Shown: positions 36,475-45,176 of the stretch, in pieces | Position numbering within the stretch: position 1 is the stretch's first letter | Layout: each line of letters begins with the position of its first letter | Assembly (NCBI GenBank): GCA_930986425.1 | Contig: CAKNJR010000001.1 | Coordinates: forward strand, 186,001 to 250,000 | DNA length: 64,000 bases | Direction: 5' to 3' | Source: an uncultured Clostridium sp. | GTDB lineage: Bacteria; Bacillota; Clostridia; TANB77; CAG-508 | Position numbers and translations under genes: made by a program | The notes under the pieces: model-generated | Seen by the model: the letters and a program-made list of their open reading frames with translations, nothing else | The model's database searches: none | Told to the model about the DNA's origin: nothing

Positions 36475-36519
36475 AGCTTACTATAACTTATCTTATTTTA
36501 GCTTGTTTAATATAATTTT

Positions 36520-37257
36520 TTATTCTTTCTCTCCTAAAAATTTTCCAAGCAACTGTTTCCTACATTTTTCCTCAAAACTATCATCGAGTTTTTCTAATTC
36601 TATTTTTTCATTGTATTTTCTTTCCAAGCAATAAGAAATAATATAATCACTAATCTTTGGATTTTTTGCAAGTAATGGTCCATGAAGGTATGTAGCAATA
36701 ACATTTTCTTTGAAAAATCCCTCTTCTGTATCTCCAAATTTATTGCCATTACCAAATAAAACTTTGCCAAATGGTGAATCAATGTCAAAAGTTTGTCCTC
36801 CGTGATTTTCAAATCCAATTACTTCTGTGTTGTTCACTTTTAAAACAATATTCCCAATACATCTTTTCTTTCTGTCAGGCTCAGCAACTGTATAATAATT
36901 AAAAACTTCTAACCCTGGAATAATATCACCTTCAACACCTTTGTAATATTTTCCAAATAGTTGATATGCTCCACAAATTAGTAGGAAAAATACACCTCTT
37001 TCTACTGCTTCTTTAATATTATCCTTGTATTTTATTAAGTCTTTTGAAAGTATAGATTGCTCATTATCTGCTCCACCACCTGCAAAAACTATATCATAAG
37101 AAGTAAAATCAGGAGCTTCATTACCAATACTATACTTATCTACTATTAAATTAAATCCTCTTTTTTCCAATCTATATTTAAGAACCTGTATATTGCCATA
37201 ATCTCCATAAAGTTCTAACATATCAGGATATAAATACAGTAATTTAATTTCTTTCAT
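36520..37257 (-). CDS. gatD: Lipid II isoglutaminyl synthase, glutaminase subunit GatD
   Basis: Supplies ammonia to MurT for amidating the alpha-carboxylate of D-Glu in lipid II. It is a 245-residue class I glutamine amidotransferase of the CobB/CobQ type, with nucleophile Cys95 in LLICGAYQ and catalytic His192 in TYLHGP. The N-terminal LYPDMLELYGDYGNI and GFENHGGQT are typical of GatD. It overlaps the end of murT by 14 bp, so translation is coupled. Confidence 0.93.
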   Translation of the reverse strand: MKEIKLLYLYPDMLELYGDYGNIQVLKYRLEKRGFNLIVDKYSIGNEAPDFTSYDIVFAGGGADNEQSILSKDLIKYKDNIKEAVERGVFFLLICGAYQLFGKYYKGVEGDIIPGLEVFNYYTVAEPDRKKRCIGNIVLKVNNTEVIGFENHGGQTFDIDSPFGKVLFGNGNKFGDTEEGFFKENVIATYLHGPLLAKNPKISDYIISYCLERKYNEKIELEKLDDSFEEKCRKQLLGKFLGEKE

Positions 37258-38575
37258 TCAATGTCTCCTTAAAAATTTCTCTTCTCGTTGGCTGTAATGC
37301 TGTATAATTTGCAATTACATATTTTTTTGTGTTGGTTTTATATAAAGCTTCTACCGCTTCTTTCAAATTCAAATATGGTTCTATTTTATTCTCATCAAAT
37401 CCACTGGTTTTTATTCTTATTGCCATATCATAAGCTCTAGTTCCAGCAGTGACTATTCTTGTTACATTTTGCACATTAAAATTAATATCCCATATCCAAG
37501 ATACATCATGTCCATCTGCTGAATTATCATTTAATACAAACAATAATTCTTTTTCTTCTTTATCTTCATTTAAAGTTCTTAGTGATACATTGGCTCCTGT
37601 TGGATTTTTTGCTAAATTTATAATTGTCTCACAGCCATTTATTTTAACATTTTCTGCTCTTCCGTTATCTAACTTAAATGTTTTTATAGCTTCTTTTGCA
37701 TCTAAATCATAAAGTTTAGCCACACTTATAACCGCTGCATAATTATAAATTGTATAGATGTTATTAGCTAAAAATTCATAAGTGATGCCATCTTCTTTAA
37801 AAGTTTTTTCGTCTAAATCTACGTTTTCTACTTTTGTATACAAGTTTTCCTCACCATATCCACATTTTGGGCATTTGAATTTTCCTATATGCGAATATTG
37901 ATAATAATCATATTCAAGCCTTGTTTTATCAAATGGGCAGAATTTTCCTTCCCCTGCTTCTACTGCTTCTTCAGTTGCATATTTATATTTATCTACACTA
38001 AAATAATATACATTTTTATTATTTTCGTTTGCTCTTCCTAATCTTGCAACATTTGGGTCATCATTATTTAATACTAAATTACCATCATAAGTTTTTAAGA
38101 ACTCATTTATTTTTAATATCAAGCTTTCAACTTCTCCATTTCTATCTAGCTGGTCTCTAAAGAAATTTAGAACGACAAGTGTATTTAATGGTATTTTCTT
38201 AAAAACTATTGGTACATAACTTTCATCTACTTCAAATGCCACAAAATCTGCTTTAATTTTGCCTGTTAATGTACAATTCTTTATTAAGGCCGTTATAATT
38301 CCTGTTTCCATATTATTGCCTTCTCTATTGCTTACTACCTTTTTGCCATTTTGCTCTAACATATATCTAATTGCATTATTTGTTGTTGTTTTTCCGTTTG
38401 TAGCAGTTACTGCAATTACTGGGCAATCTATTTTTATACTTTTTAAAATATCTGGGCTTAGTTTCTTTACTATTTTTCCCAACATATTTCCATTATCTTT
38501 ATGTAGTATTTTGCATAAAATATTTGCAAAAAAATTCAAAACTTTTGCAAATAATATAACTAATAAATTATACAT
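37244..38575 (-). CDS. murT: Lipid II isoglutaminyl synthase, Mur ligase subunit MurT
   Basis: Mur-ligase-like ATPase that works with GatD to amidate lipid II glutamate. The 443-residue protein has P-loop TATNGKTTT (57-65), a Cys4 zinc ribbon inserted in the middle domain (CPFDKT... and KCPKCGYG, about 206-240), and the C-terminal DUF1727 domain. An N-terminal hydrophobic segment (1-22) may touch the membrane. It is first in the murT-gatD operon. Confidence 0.95.
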   Translation of the reverse strand: MYNLLVILFAKVLNFFANILCKILHKDNGNMLGKIVKKLSPDILKSIKIDCPVIAVTATNGKTTTNNAIRYMLEQNGKKVVSNREGNNMETGIITALIKNCTLTGKIKADFVAFEVDESYVPIVFKKIPLNTLVVLNFFRDQLDRNGEVESLILKINEFLKTYDGNLVLNNDDPNVARLGRANENNKNVYYFSVDKYKYATEEAVEAGEGKFCPFDKTRLEYDYYQYSHIGKFKCPKCGYGEENLYTKVENVDLDEKTFKEDGITYEFLANNIYTIYNYAAVISVAKLYDLDAKEAIKTFKLDNGRAENVKINGCETIINLAKNPTGANVSLRTLNEDKEEKELLFVLNDNSADGHDVSWIWDINFNVQNVTRIVTAGTRAYDMAIRIKTSGFDENKIEPYLNLKEAVEALYKTNTKKYVIANYTALQPTRREIFKETLNERN

Positions 38576-38637
38576 TTTCTATCCTTTTCTAAATTACAAT
38601 TTTTTAACCTTCTCGGTCATTTGTGTAAATTTTATAT

Positions 38638-38666
38638 TTGACAAATATACCAAAAGTATGTATAAT
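38638..38666 (+). promoter_or_regulatory. Promoter of the small antisense RNA
   Basis: Perfect consensus: TTGACA (38638-38643), 17 bp, TATAAT (38661-38666). It is the strongest promoter match in the window and has no ORF behind it. Confidence 0.85.
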
Positions 38667-38672
38667 AATTAT

Positions 38673-38758
38673 AGGAAATGAAGCCACAGAAATGTGTGCT
38701 ACCAATTATATTGATAAAAACACCACATAGCTAGGCAAAGCGTAATGTGGTGCTTTTT
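38673..38758 (+). ncRNA. Putative antitoxin small RNA
   Basis: About 86 nt from the predicted start near 38673 to the T-run after the hairpin at 38721-38752. It has no start codon with SD. Its 3' half is antisense to the end of the toxin mRNA. In addition 38721-38732 (CACCACATAGCT) matches 10 of 12 bases of the plus strand over the toxin SD (38878-38889, CACCACCTCGCT), so it could also pair with the SD in trans. This layout matches Fst/RNAII-type antitoxins. Confidence 0.65.
38721..38753. terminator. Shared bidirectional terminator
   Basis: 8-bp perfect stem (38721-38728 with 38745-38752). It is followed by CTTTTTATT on the plus strand and by TTTTTATC on the minus strand, so it ends both the small RNA and the toxin mRNA. 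Confidence 0.8.
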
Positions 38759-38759
38759 A

Positions 38760-38873
38760 TTATTTGCTCAAAATTATTACCAATGCAATAATCAAGGCAA
38801 TAGCTATGATAGTAACTCCTACTAAACTAAAGAATAGTAGATTTATTATTTGTAATAATAATAATTGTTCCAT
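38760..38873 (-). CDS. 37-aa hydrophobic peptide, putative type I toxin
   Basis: ATG 38873, tandem TAA stops at 38760. The peptide has a short N-terminal head (MEQLLLLQ), then an almost unbroken hydrophobic stretch (about 9-35) ending LSK. Size and membrane-helix character fit Fst/TxpA/BsrG-like type I toxins, though the sequence is not one I recognise. The SD GAGGTGG lies 9 nt upstream and is sequestered in a predicted leader stem. An antisense RNA with a strong promoter faces it. Toxicity is inferred from architecture only. Confidence 0.65.
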   Translation of the reverse strand: MEQLLLLQIINLLFFSLVGVTIIAIALIIALVIILSK

Positions 38874-38878
38874 ATAGC

Positions 38879-38922
38879 ACCACCTCGCTTTCTCACAGAT
38901 GTAACTGTGTATGTAAGGTGGT
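38879..38922 (-). promoter_or_regulatory. SD-sequestering stem in the toxin leader
   Basis: In the toxin mRNA, ACCACCT (38916-38922) can pair with AGGTGGT (38879-38885), which contains the SD. A smaller CACAG/CTGTG hairpin (38894-38908) lies between. Such a fold delays ribosome loading in par/Fst-type systems. Confidence 0.6.
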
Positions 38923-38959
38923 AGCACCCACACTGCTTATTTCATTCCCTATGAAAATA

Positions 38960-38988
38960 ACTATACTATAATTCGCTAAAGAAATCAA
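38960..38988 (-). promoter_or_regulatory. Promoter of the putative toxin
   Basis: Minus strand TTGATT (38983-38988), 17 bp, TATAGT (38960-38965); predicted start near 38953 gives an ~80-nt leader. It abuts the end of hisS. Confidence 0.65.
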
Positions 38989-38992
38989 GATA

Positions 38993-40243
38993 TTATAAAT
39001 TATTTTTCATTACACTAGCAATTTCGTTCAAATTTATTTCTTCAACTTCGCCTGTTGCCATATTTTTCAAAGATGCTTTCCCTGTTTCTATTTCATTATC
39101 TCCAATTGTTATAACAAATTTAGCTTGCTTTTTGTCTGCATATTTTAACTGAGCTTTCAAACTTCTTCCCATTATATCTTTTTCAGCATAAATACCAGCC
39201 ATTCTTAATTTTTCGACATATTTTGTTGCAAATAAATTTGCTTGACTTCCTATATATGCTACAAATATTTCCATATTTTTTTCTAAATTCAAGTTAGGAT
39301 TATTAGCCTGAAATACGTCTATTAATCTTTCCATACCTGTTGCAAATCCTACTGCCGGAGTTTTTGGTCCACCTAGCTCTTCTGCTAGCCCATCATATCT
39401 TCCTCCTCCAAGTACAGTTAAGCCATCTATTTTTGAAACAAATTCAAAAACAGTTCTTGTATAATAGTCTAATCCTCTCACTATATTACTATCTACTTTG
39501 TATTCAATGCCTAGTTCATTTAATGCATTTTTTAAATTTTCAAAATGAGCCTTGCACTCTTCACATAAGTAATCTAAAATTTTTGGAGCATTTTGATTTA
39601 ACTTTTTGCAAGTTTCTTCTTTACAATCTAATATTCTCATAGGATTTTTTTCAAATCTAGTTTTACAAGTATCACAATATTTATCTAAATTAGGTCTAAT
39701 AAAATCTTTTAGTGCCTCTTTATATTCATTTCTACACTTTGGACATCCTATGCTATTAATATTTAATTCAATATCTTTAATGTTTAATTCTTCAAAAAAT
39801 TTAGTACACATTTGGATTATTTCTACATCTGCCATATATGAATCTGAGCCAAACAATTCTACACCAATTTGATTGAATTCTCTTTGTCTACCTTTTTGAA
39901 CATTTTCATATCTATACATAGACATTTTGTACCATAATTTCAGTGGTGATGGCTCGCTTGATAAACCGTCTTCTATGTATGCTCTAACAACTCCTGCTGT
40001 TCCCTCTGGTCTTAAAGCTATTTTTCTTCCACCTTTATCTTCAAAGTTGTACATTTCTTTTTGTACAACATCAGTTGTTTCTCCTACACCTCTTTGAAAT
40101 AAATCTAGACTTTCAATAACAGGTGTTCTTATTTCATTATATCCATATTTTTCAAATAAATCTTTAGCTTTTGCTTCAATATATTGCCAAGTAACTACTT
40201 CTTTTGGCAATATATCTCTAGTACCTTTTAATTTTTGTATCAT
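38993..40243 (-). CDS. hisS: Histidyl-tRNA synthetase
   Basis: Class II synthetase, 416 residues from ATG 40243. The start follows AAAGGAG and begins the family N terminus MIQKLKGTRDILP; the longer frame to 40321 is spurious. Motif 2 with YRYENVQKGRQREFNQ, the histidine A loop GLDYYTRTVFE and the GGGRYDGL region are present, followed by the anticodon-binding domain. It overlaps the MBL gene by 26 bp, closing the recJ-relA-MBL-hisS series. No T-box leader precedes it. Confidence 0.96.
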   Translation of the reverse strand: MIQKLKGTRDILPKEVVTWQYIEAKAKDLFEKYGYNEIRTPVIESLDLFQRGVGETTDVVQKEMYNFEDKGGRKIALRPEGTAGVVRAYIEDGLSSEPSPLKLWYKMSMYRYENVQKGRQREFNQIGVELFGSDSYMADVEIIQMCTKFFEELNIKDIELNINSIGCPKCRNEYKEALKDFIRPNLDKYCDTCKTRFEKNPMRILDCKEETCKKLNQNAPKILDYLCEECKAHFENLKNALNELGIEYKVDSNIVRGLDYYTRTVFEFVSKIDGLTVLGGGRYDGLAEELGGPKTPAVGFATGMERLIDVFQANNPNLNLEKNMEIFVAYIGSQANLFATKYVEKLRMAGIYAEKDIMGRSLKAQLKYADKKQAKFVITIGDNEIETGKASLKNMATGEVEEINLNEIASVMKNNL

Positions 40244-40862
40244 AGTTATCTCCTTTCTCATCACCAATTGTAGTTGCAATTCCGTGTCCCGGATAAACAA
40301 AAGTATTTTCTGGTAATGCAAACAACTTCTTTAACGATTTTTTTAATTCTCTAAGATTTCCTGTTGGAAAATCTGTTCTACCATATCCCATATACATTAA
40401 TGTATCGCCTGTAAAAACAATTCCTTCTTCTTTACAATACAAACTTGTTCCATCATCAGTATGTCCCGGAGTTAAAATTACTTCAAATTCTAATTTTCCA
40501 ACATGTAAAATATCTTTATCATCGACTCTTGAATCTACTGTGGTAAAAAGCTCTACTCCACTCATACTAGACAAATTAATCTTTGGATTATTAATGTTTT
40601 CAGCACCTTTTCTGCTAATTAAAATTTCTCCACCATAAGTATTTTTAAGCTCTTGTGCTTTTTCTATATGGTCCATATGTGAATGAGTCAAATATATATA
40701 TTTTAGCTTTGCATTTAAAATTTTAAGCATTTCTATTATTTTTTCTATGCTTCCACCTGGATCTATGCATATTGCTTCTTTCGTTTCTTCATCTTGCATG
40801 ATATAACAATTGGTGTAATCATCTATTAAACTCGACTTTACTTCAATTTGCTTTAGTATCAT
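40218..40862 (-). CDS. MBL-fold metal-dependent hydrolase (glyoxalase II-like)
   Basis: 214-residue metallo-beta-lactamase-fold protein with the metal motif THSHMDH (59-65) and further ligands in LTPGHTDDGTSLY, FTGDTL and YPGHG. It resembles YqgX/GloB-type hydrolases; the substrate is not evident. Conserved position between relA and hisS in Clostridia. It overlaps hisS by 26 bp. ATG 40862 follows AAAGGAAA. Confidence 0.88.
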   Translation of the reverse strand: MILKQIEVKSSLIDDYTNCYIMQDEETKEAICIDPGGSIEKIIEMLKILNAKLKYIYLTHSHMDHIEKAQELKNTYGGEILISRKGAENINNPKINLSSMSGVELFTTVDSRVDDKDILHVGKLEFEVILTPGHTDDGTSLYCKEEGIVFTGDTLMYMGYGRTDFPTGNLRELKKSLKKLFALPENTFVYPGHGIATTIGDEKGDNYDTKIKRY

Positions 40863-40990
40863 GATTTTCCTTTCTTTAGTTCCTACATATCATTTATCTT
40901 TTTATTCTAAAATTACAATATTGTAGCATTTTTATTTTTCGTTTTTGCCTTGTTATGTTTTATTAAGATAATTTTTATATTGTTTTTGCA

Positions 40991-43183
40991 TTATTTCTTA
41001 CGTTTTACATCATAAACACTGTCTATTTTTCCTAATTCTCTTTGAGCTTTAGTTAAATCTTCTATATTCTTAACTTCCAAAGTAAGCTCAACTGTTGCAA
41101 TTTTCTCTTTACTAGCCTTTGCAGAAACAGCAATTAATCTTGCATTTGTGTTTCCAATTACTCTTATAACATCTGCAAGTAAACCTTCTCTGTCATTAGC
41201 AAATACCGTTATATCAACGTTATATGCTGACTCTTTCTTTTCATCCCAGTAAACATCAATAATTCTGCCTTCATCTTCAAGCAAATCTTTAACATTTTTA
41301 CAATCTTTACGGTGGACTGTTACACCTCTACCTCTTGTAATATATCCAATTATTTCATCACCTGGTACTGGATTACAACACTTAGAAAGTCTTACTAAAC
41401 AATTATCTATTCCTTTTACTATAATGCCTGTTTTAGAAGATTTTGTTTTTGGAGTAGATTGTAATTCAACAATTTTTTCTTCAACATTTTCCTCATCATG
41501 GAATTTTCTATATTCTTCTAAAGTTCTTGCAATTATTTTATTTGCAGTTATTGAACCAAATCCAACTGCTGCATACATATCATCTAAAGTTTTAAATGAG
41601 TATCTTTGAAGGGCTGGTGTGTAATACTTTTGTACAAATAAATCCTCTTCCGACATTCCAATTCTTTTAATTTCTTTTTCTATTAAATCTTTACCTTTTG
41701 CAATGTTTTGCTGTTTTTCATTTTTCTTAAACCATTGCTGGATTTTAGTTTTTGCAGATGTACTTTGTACAAATTTTAGCCAATCTCTACTTGGGCCTTT
41801 GCTGTTATCGTTTGTAATGATTTCAACAATGTCCCCACTCTTTAATTTGGTTACTATTGGCATCATCTTGCTATTGATTTTGCATCCAACCATTTTGTTT
41901 CCAACTTCTGCATGTATCATATATGCAAAATCTATTGGTGTACTGCCCTTTGGAAGTGTTTTTATTTCTCCTTTTGGAGTAAACACATATACTTCATCCT
42001 CAAACAACTCTGTTTTAAGTGTTTTCATAAATTCTTGAGGGTCTTGCATATCTTTTTGCCATTCCAAGCTTTCTCTAATCCAAGCAAGCTTATCATCTGT
42101 AACAACAACATTTGTCTTTTTGCCTTTTAAAAACCCTGATTCTTTATATGCCCAGTGCGCTGCAATACCAAATTCAGCAATTCTATGCATATTATATGTT
42201 CTTATTTGTACCTCAAAAGGTGTTCCATTTGGACCAATTAATGTTGTGTGAAGTGATTGATACATATTAGGCTTTGGAACCGCAATATAATCTTTAAATC
42301 TTCCTGGCATAGGTGTATAAAGTTCATGCACAACACCTAGTGCTGCATAACAATCTTTTACCGAATTTACTAGTATTCTTAATGCAAATAAATCATAAAT
42401 TTGGTCTAAAGTTTTGTTATCTCTTTGCATTTTTCTATAAATAGAATATAAATGTTTTGCCCTACCAGTAATTTCGCCTTCGATTCTTTCTTTTTTCAAA
42501 TTAACTTTTATTTCTTCTTTTATCTCATCAATAAATTTAAGTCTTTCTTCTCTTTTCTTATCTATTCCTTGGGCTATTTCTCTAAACTCTTCTGGATATA
42601 GATATTTAAAAGCTAAATCTTCAAGTTCCCATTTTAAAGAATATACACCAAGTCTATTTGCAAGTGGAGCATATAAATCCATTGTTTCTTTTGAAATAGC
42701 TATTTGTCTATCTCTAGTTAAAAATTTAAGAGTTCTCATATTATGTAATCTGTCTGCTAATTTTATAAGTATTACTCTTATATCTTTACCCATCGCAAGA
42801 AACATTTTTCTGTAATTTTCAACTTGCTGTTCTTCTGCACTAACATAATTGATTTTTCCAAGTTTAGTAACACCATTTACCATTTCAGCAATTTCTGGGC
42901 TAAACTCTTTTGAAATATCTTCAATAGTAACATCAGTATCCTCTGCTAAATCATGCATTAAAGCTGCACAAATTGTAGCATCATCCAATCCTAAGCTAGA
43001 TAGTATATATGCCACATGTACTGGATGAATTATATAAGGTTCACCTGATTTACGCTTTTGGTCTCCATGATGAGTCACAGCATAATTGTATGCTTTCATT
43101 ATTAACTTTGAATCTGATTTCCTATTATGTTTTTTGGTTTCATTTATTACATCTTTTATTGTAACCTCTTTTACTTCTGACAT
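40991..43183 (-). CDS. relA: Bifunctional (p)ppGpp synthetase/hydrolase (Rel)
   Basis: 730-residue long Rel/SpoT protein controlling the stringent response. Domains in order: HD hydrolase (HHGDQKRKSGEPYIIHP, MHDLAEDTD; about 35-200), synthetase (YQSLHTTLIGP; about 240-350), TGS (VYVFTPKGEIKTLPKGSTPIDFAY; about 395-455), the zinc-finger region (CLVRLSKCCNPVPGD) and a C-terminal ACT domain. Both active sites look intact. It follows recJ and precedes the MBL gene. Confidence 0.96.
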   Translation of the reverse strand: MSEVKEVTIKDVINETKKHNRKSDSKLIMKAYNYAVTHHGDQKRKSGEPYIIHPVHVAYILSSLGLDDATICAALMHDLAEDTDVTIEDISKEFSPEIAEMVNGVTKLGKINYVSAEEQQVENYRKMFLAMGKDIRVILIKLADRLHNMRTLKFLTRDRQIAISKETMDLYAPLANRLGVYSLKWELEDLAFKYLYPEEFREIAQGIDKKREERLKFIDEIKEEIKVNLKKERIEGEITGRAKHLYSIYRKMQRDNKTLDQIYDLFALRILVNSVKDCYAALGVVHELYTPMPGRFKDYIAVPKPNMYQSLHTTLIGPNGTPFEVQIRTYNMHRIAEFGIAAHWAYKESGFLKGKKTNVVVTDDKLAWIRESLEWQKDMQDPQEFMKTLKTELFEDEVYVFTPKGEIKTLPKGSTPIDFAYMIHAEVGNKMVGCKINSKMMPIVTKLKSGDIVEIITNDNSKGPSRDWLKFVQSTSAKTKIQQWFKKNEKQQNIAKGKDLIEKEIKRIGMSEEDLFVQKYYTPALQRYSFKTLDDMYAAVGFGSITANKIIARTLEEYRKFHDEENVEEKIVELQSTPKTKSSKTGIIVKGIDNCLVRLSKCCNPVPGDEIIGYITRGRGVTVHRKDCKNVKDLLEDEGRIIDVYWDEKKESAYNVDITVFANDREGLLADVIRVIGNTNARLIAVSAKASKEKIATVELTLEVKNIEDLTKAQRELGKIDSVYDVKRKK

Positions 43184-43271
43184 ATATACCCCCTATCTGC
43201 ATTTAGAATTGTTTATTTTATTACACATCATATAAGAGAGAATGTATGTGATGTGTATTATATATCTAATC

Positions 43272-44951
43272 CTAAATGCTTGTCCTCATATCTTTTAAAG
43301 TAATTTGTACATTTTCTAAATCTTTATACCTGTTTACACTTATGTTTCCAACAATATCTACTTTATCGCCAATTTGATACTTTTCTGCTAAATCTCCCAT
43401 ACTAAATCCAACTGCATCAATATAATTATTGCCATCTAATAGAACTAATTTCAAATGTTTTCCTTCTGATAAAGTTCTAATTGATATAATTTTCAAATTT
43501 TTATATAAAACAACTGGCATACTATTACTTTCACCAAATGGCTCTAATAGTGATATTTTATCGATTCCTGAAATGCTTATATCTGATGAATTAATCTCTT
43601 CATCAATTAAAAGTTCTGGCTCTAAGTTTTCTATACCTTTTGTTTTTGCATAATTTTCTATTGCATTTTTAAAAGCTTCAAAATTAGCAGTTTTAAGACT
43701 TAATCCTATTGCCATACTATGTCCACCACAAGCTGTTAAAAACTCCCTACAATTATATACAGCATCATGAATATCAAAACCTGGTATGCTTCTCCCTGAA
43801 CCTTTAGAATTCTCTCCTTCAAAACAAATTAATATACTTGGTTTATATGTTAATTCTGTTATTTTTGATGAAACAATGCCTATAACACCATGATGCCATC
43901 CATCTTTTCCTAGTACAATACATGGCTCATCTTTTTCTTTAGAAATTAACTCTAAAGCTTCATTATATATTTTCTTTTCAATATCTTGCCTTTGCCTATT
44001 ATATTCTTCTAGTTTAATTGCTAAATTTCTAGCTTCAATAGGGTCATTAGTTAAGAAAAGCTCTAATGCATCTTCTTGATGTCCCATTCTACCACAAGCA
44101 TTAATTCTTGGAGAAATTCCAAAGGAAATAAAACTTGAATCTATTTTTTTAGCACCAACCATGGCTATTAAAGTTTTTAAACCAACATTCTTTGTAACTG
44201 CAACTAATTTCAATCCTAACTTAGCAATAACTCTATTTTCATCAATCAATGGCACTATATCTGAAATTGTTCCAATACAAGCTATGTCTATATATTTTAG
44301 CCATTCATTTTCGTTTAAGTTTAATTTAATGCTTAATGCCTGAGTTAACTTAAAAGCTACTCCGCAACCTGCTAACCCATTAAAAGGGTATTCATTATCT
44401 TTTCTTTTAGCATCTACTACTGCAATTGCCTTTGGCAACTCTTCTGGTACTTCATGGTGGTCTGTTATAACCACATCTATTCCAAGGCTTTTGGCAAGTT
44501 CAACCTCTTTCACAGCTGTTATTCCGCAATCAACTGTAATCATTAGATTATATCCTTCGCTCGCAATTTCCCTTATTGCCTCTTCATTTAAACCATATCC
44601 TTCATCTAATCTATTTGGAATATATGTTCCAACATCAATTCCTCTATCTCTCATAAATCTTTTTAAAATTGTTGTACTTGTAATTCCATCTGCATCATAG
44701 TCACCATATATAACTATTTTTTCTTTATTTTCCATTGCCTTTAGAATTCTATCAACTGCCACTTCCATATCTGGCAATTTAAAAGGATTATGAAAGTCCT
44801 TTCTCGTTGGATTCAAAAATATTTCTATTTCTTTGTCATTCAAGTTTTTTTCTGCCAGTTTTTGTGCAACTATATATGTTAGATTAAATTTCTTAGATAT
44901 ATCTGATATTCTATTCTCATCATTTTCTTTCAGCTTCCATTTTTTATTCAT
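43272..44951 (-). CDS. recJ: Single-stranded-DNA-specific exonuclease RecJ
   Basis: 5'-3' ssDNA exonuclease of repair. It has DHH motif I DYDADGITS, VDCGITA and TDHHEVP, then the DHHA1 motif CGGHSMAIGLS, and a short OB-type C-terminal domain. The 559-residue length fits Clostridial RecJ, shorter than Bacillus. It starts the recJ-relA-MBL-hisS run. A hairpin (45019-45050) occurs in its upstream region. Confidence 0.95.
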   Translation of the reverse strand: MNKKWKLKENDENRISDISKKFNLTYIVAQKLAEKNLNDKEIEIFLNPTRKDFHNPFKLPDMEVAVDRILKAMENKEKIVIYGDYDADGITSTTILKRFMRDRGIDVGTYIPNRLDEGYGLNEEAIREIASEGYNLMITVDCGITAVKEVELAKSLGIDVVITDHHEVPEELPKAIAVVDAKRKDNEYPFNGLAGCGVAFKLTQALSIKLNLNENEWLKYIDIACIGTISDIVPLIDENRVIAKLGLKLVAVTKNVGLKTLIAMVGAKKIDSSFISFGISPRINACGRMGHQEDALELFLTNDPIEARNLAIKLEEYNRQRQDIEKKIYNEALELISKEKDEPCIVLGKDGWHHGVIGIVSSKITELTYKPSILICFEGENSKGSGRSIPGFDIHDAVYNCREFLTACGGHSMAIGLSLKTANFEAFKNAIENYAKTKGIENLEPELLIDEEINSSDISISGIDKISLLEPFGESNSMPVVLYKNLKIISIRTLSEGKHLKLVLLDGNNYIDAVGFSMGDLAEKYQIGDKVDIVGNISVNRYKDLENVQITLKDMRTSI

Positions 44952-45114
44952 CTAAAATTTCCTCTCTATATATTCTCTCCTTTTTATAAATTTCTTTTCT
45001 CTCATTGAAATTTATTATAAACAGTAGCTTTTTTTCTTTAACTACTGTTTTTTTATATTTATTTTCTTGTTGTTTATATTTTACCTCATTTACGAATATT
45101 TTTCAATGGAAAGC

Positions 45115-45159
45115 TAAAAAAAAAGACAGCTCTTAAGTAAATCTTTTCACTTAAGAGCT
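45115..45159 (-). terminator. Terminator of paralogue B
   Basis: 11-bp perfect stem (45128-45138 with 45149-45159), 10-nt loop, followed on the minus strand by GTC and a nine-T run; 18 bp after the paralogue B stop. Confidence 0.9.
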
Positions 45160-45176
45160 ATCCTATTATTATTTAT

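Noticed and set aside
40244..40321. 26-residue N-terminal extension of hisS
   Set aside because: It lies entirely within the MBL gene, and the family N terminus with a good SD begins at 40243.
43223..43256. Hairpin between recJ and relA as a terminator
   Set aside because: 8-bp AT-rich stem without a T-run in the direction of transcription; the genes are probably co-transcribed.
45019..45050. Hairpin with T-run in the recJ upstream region as a plus-strand terminator
   Set aside because: No plus-strand gene precedes it, and as a minus-strand 5' UTR element it has no supporting context; left unassigned.
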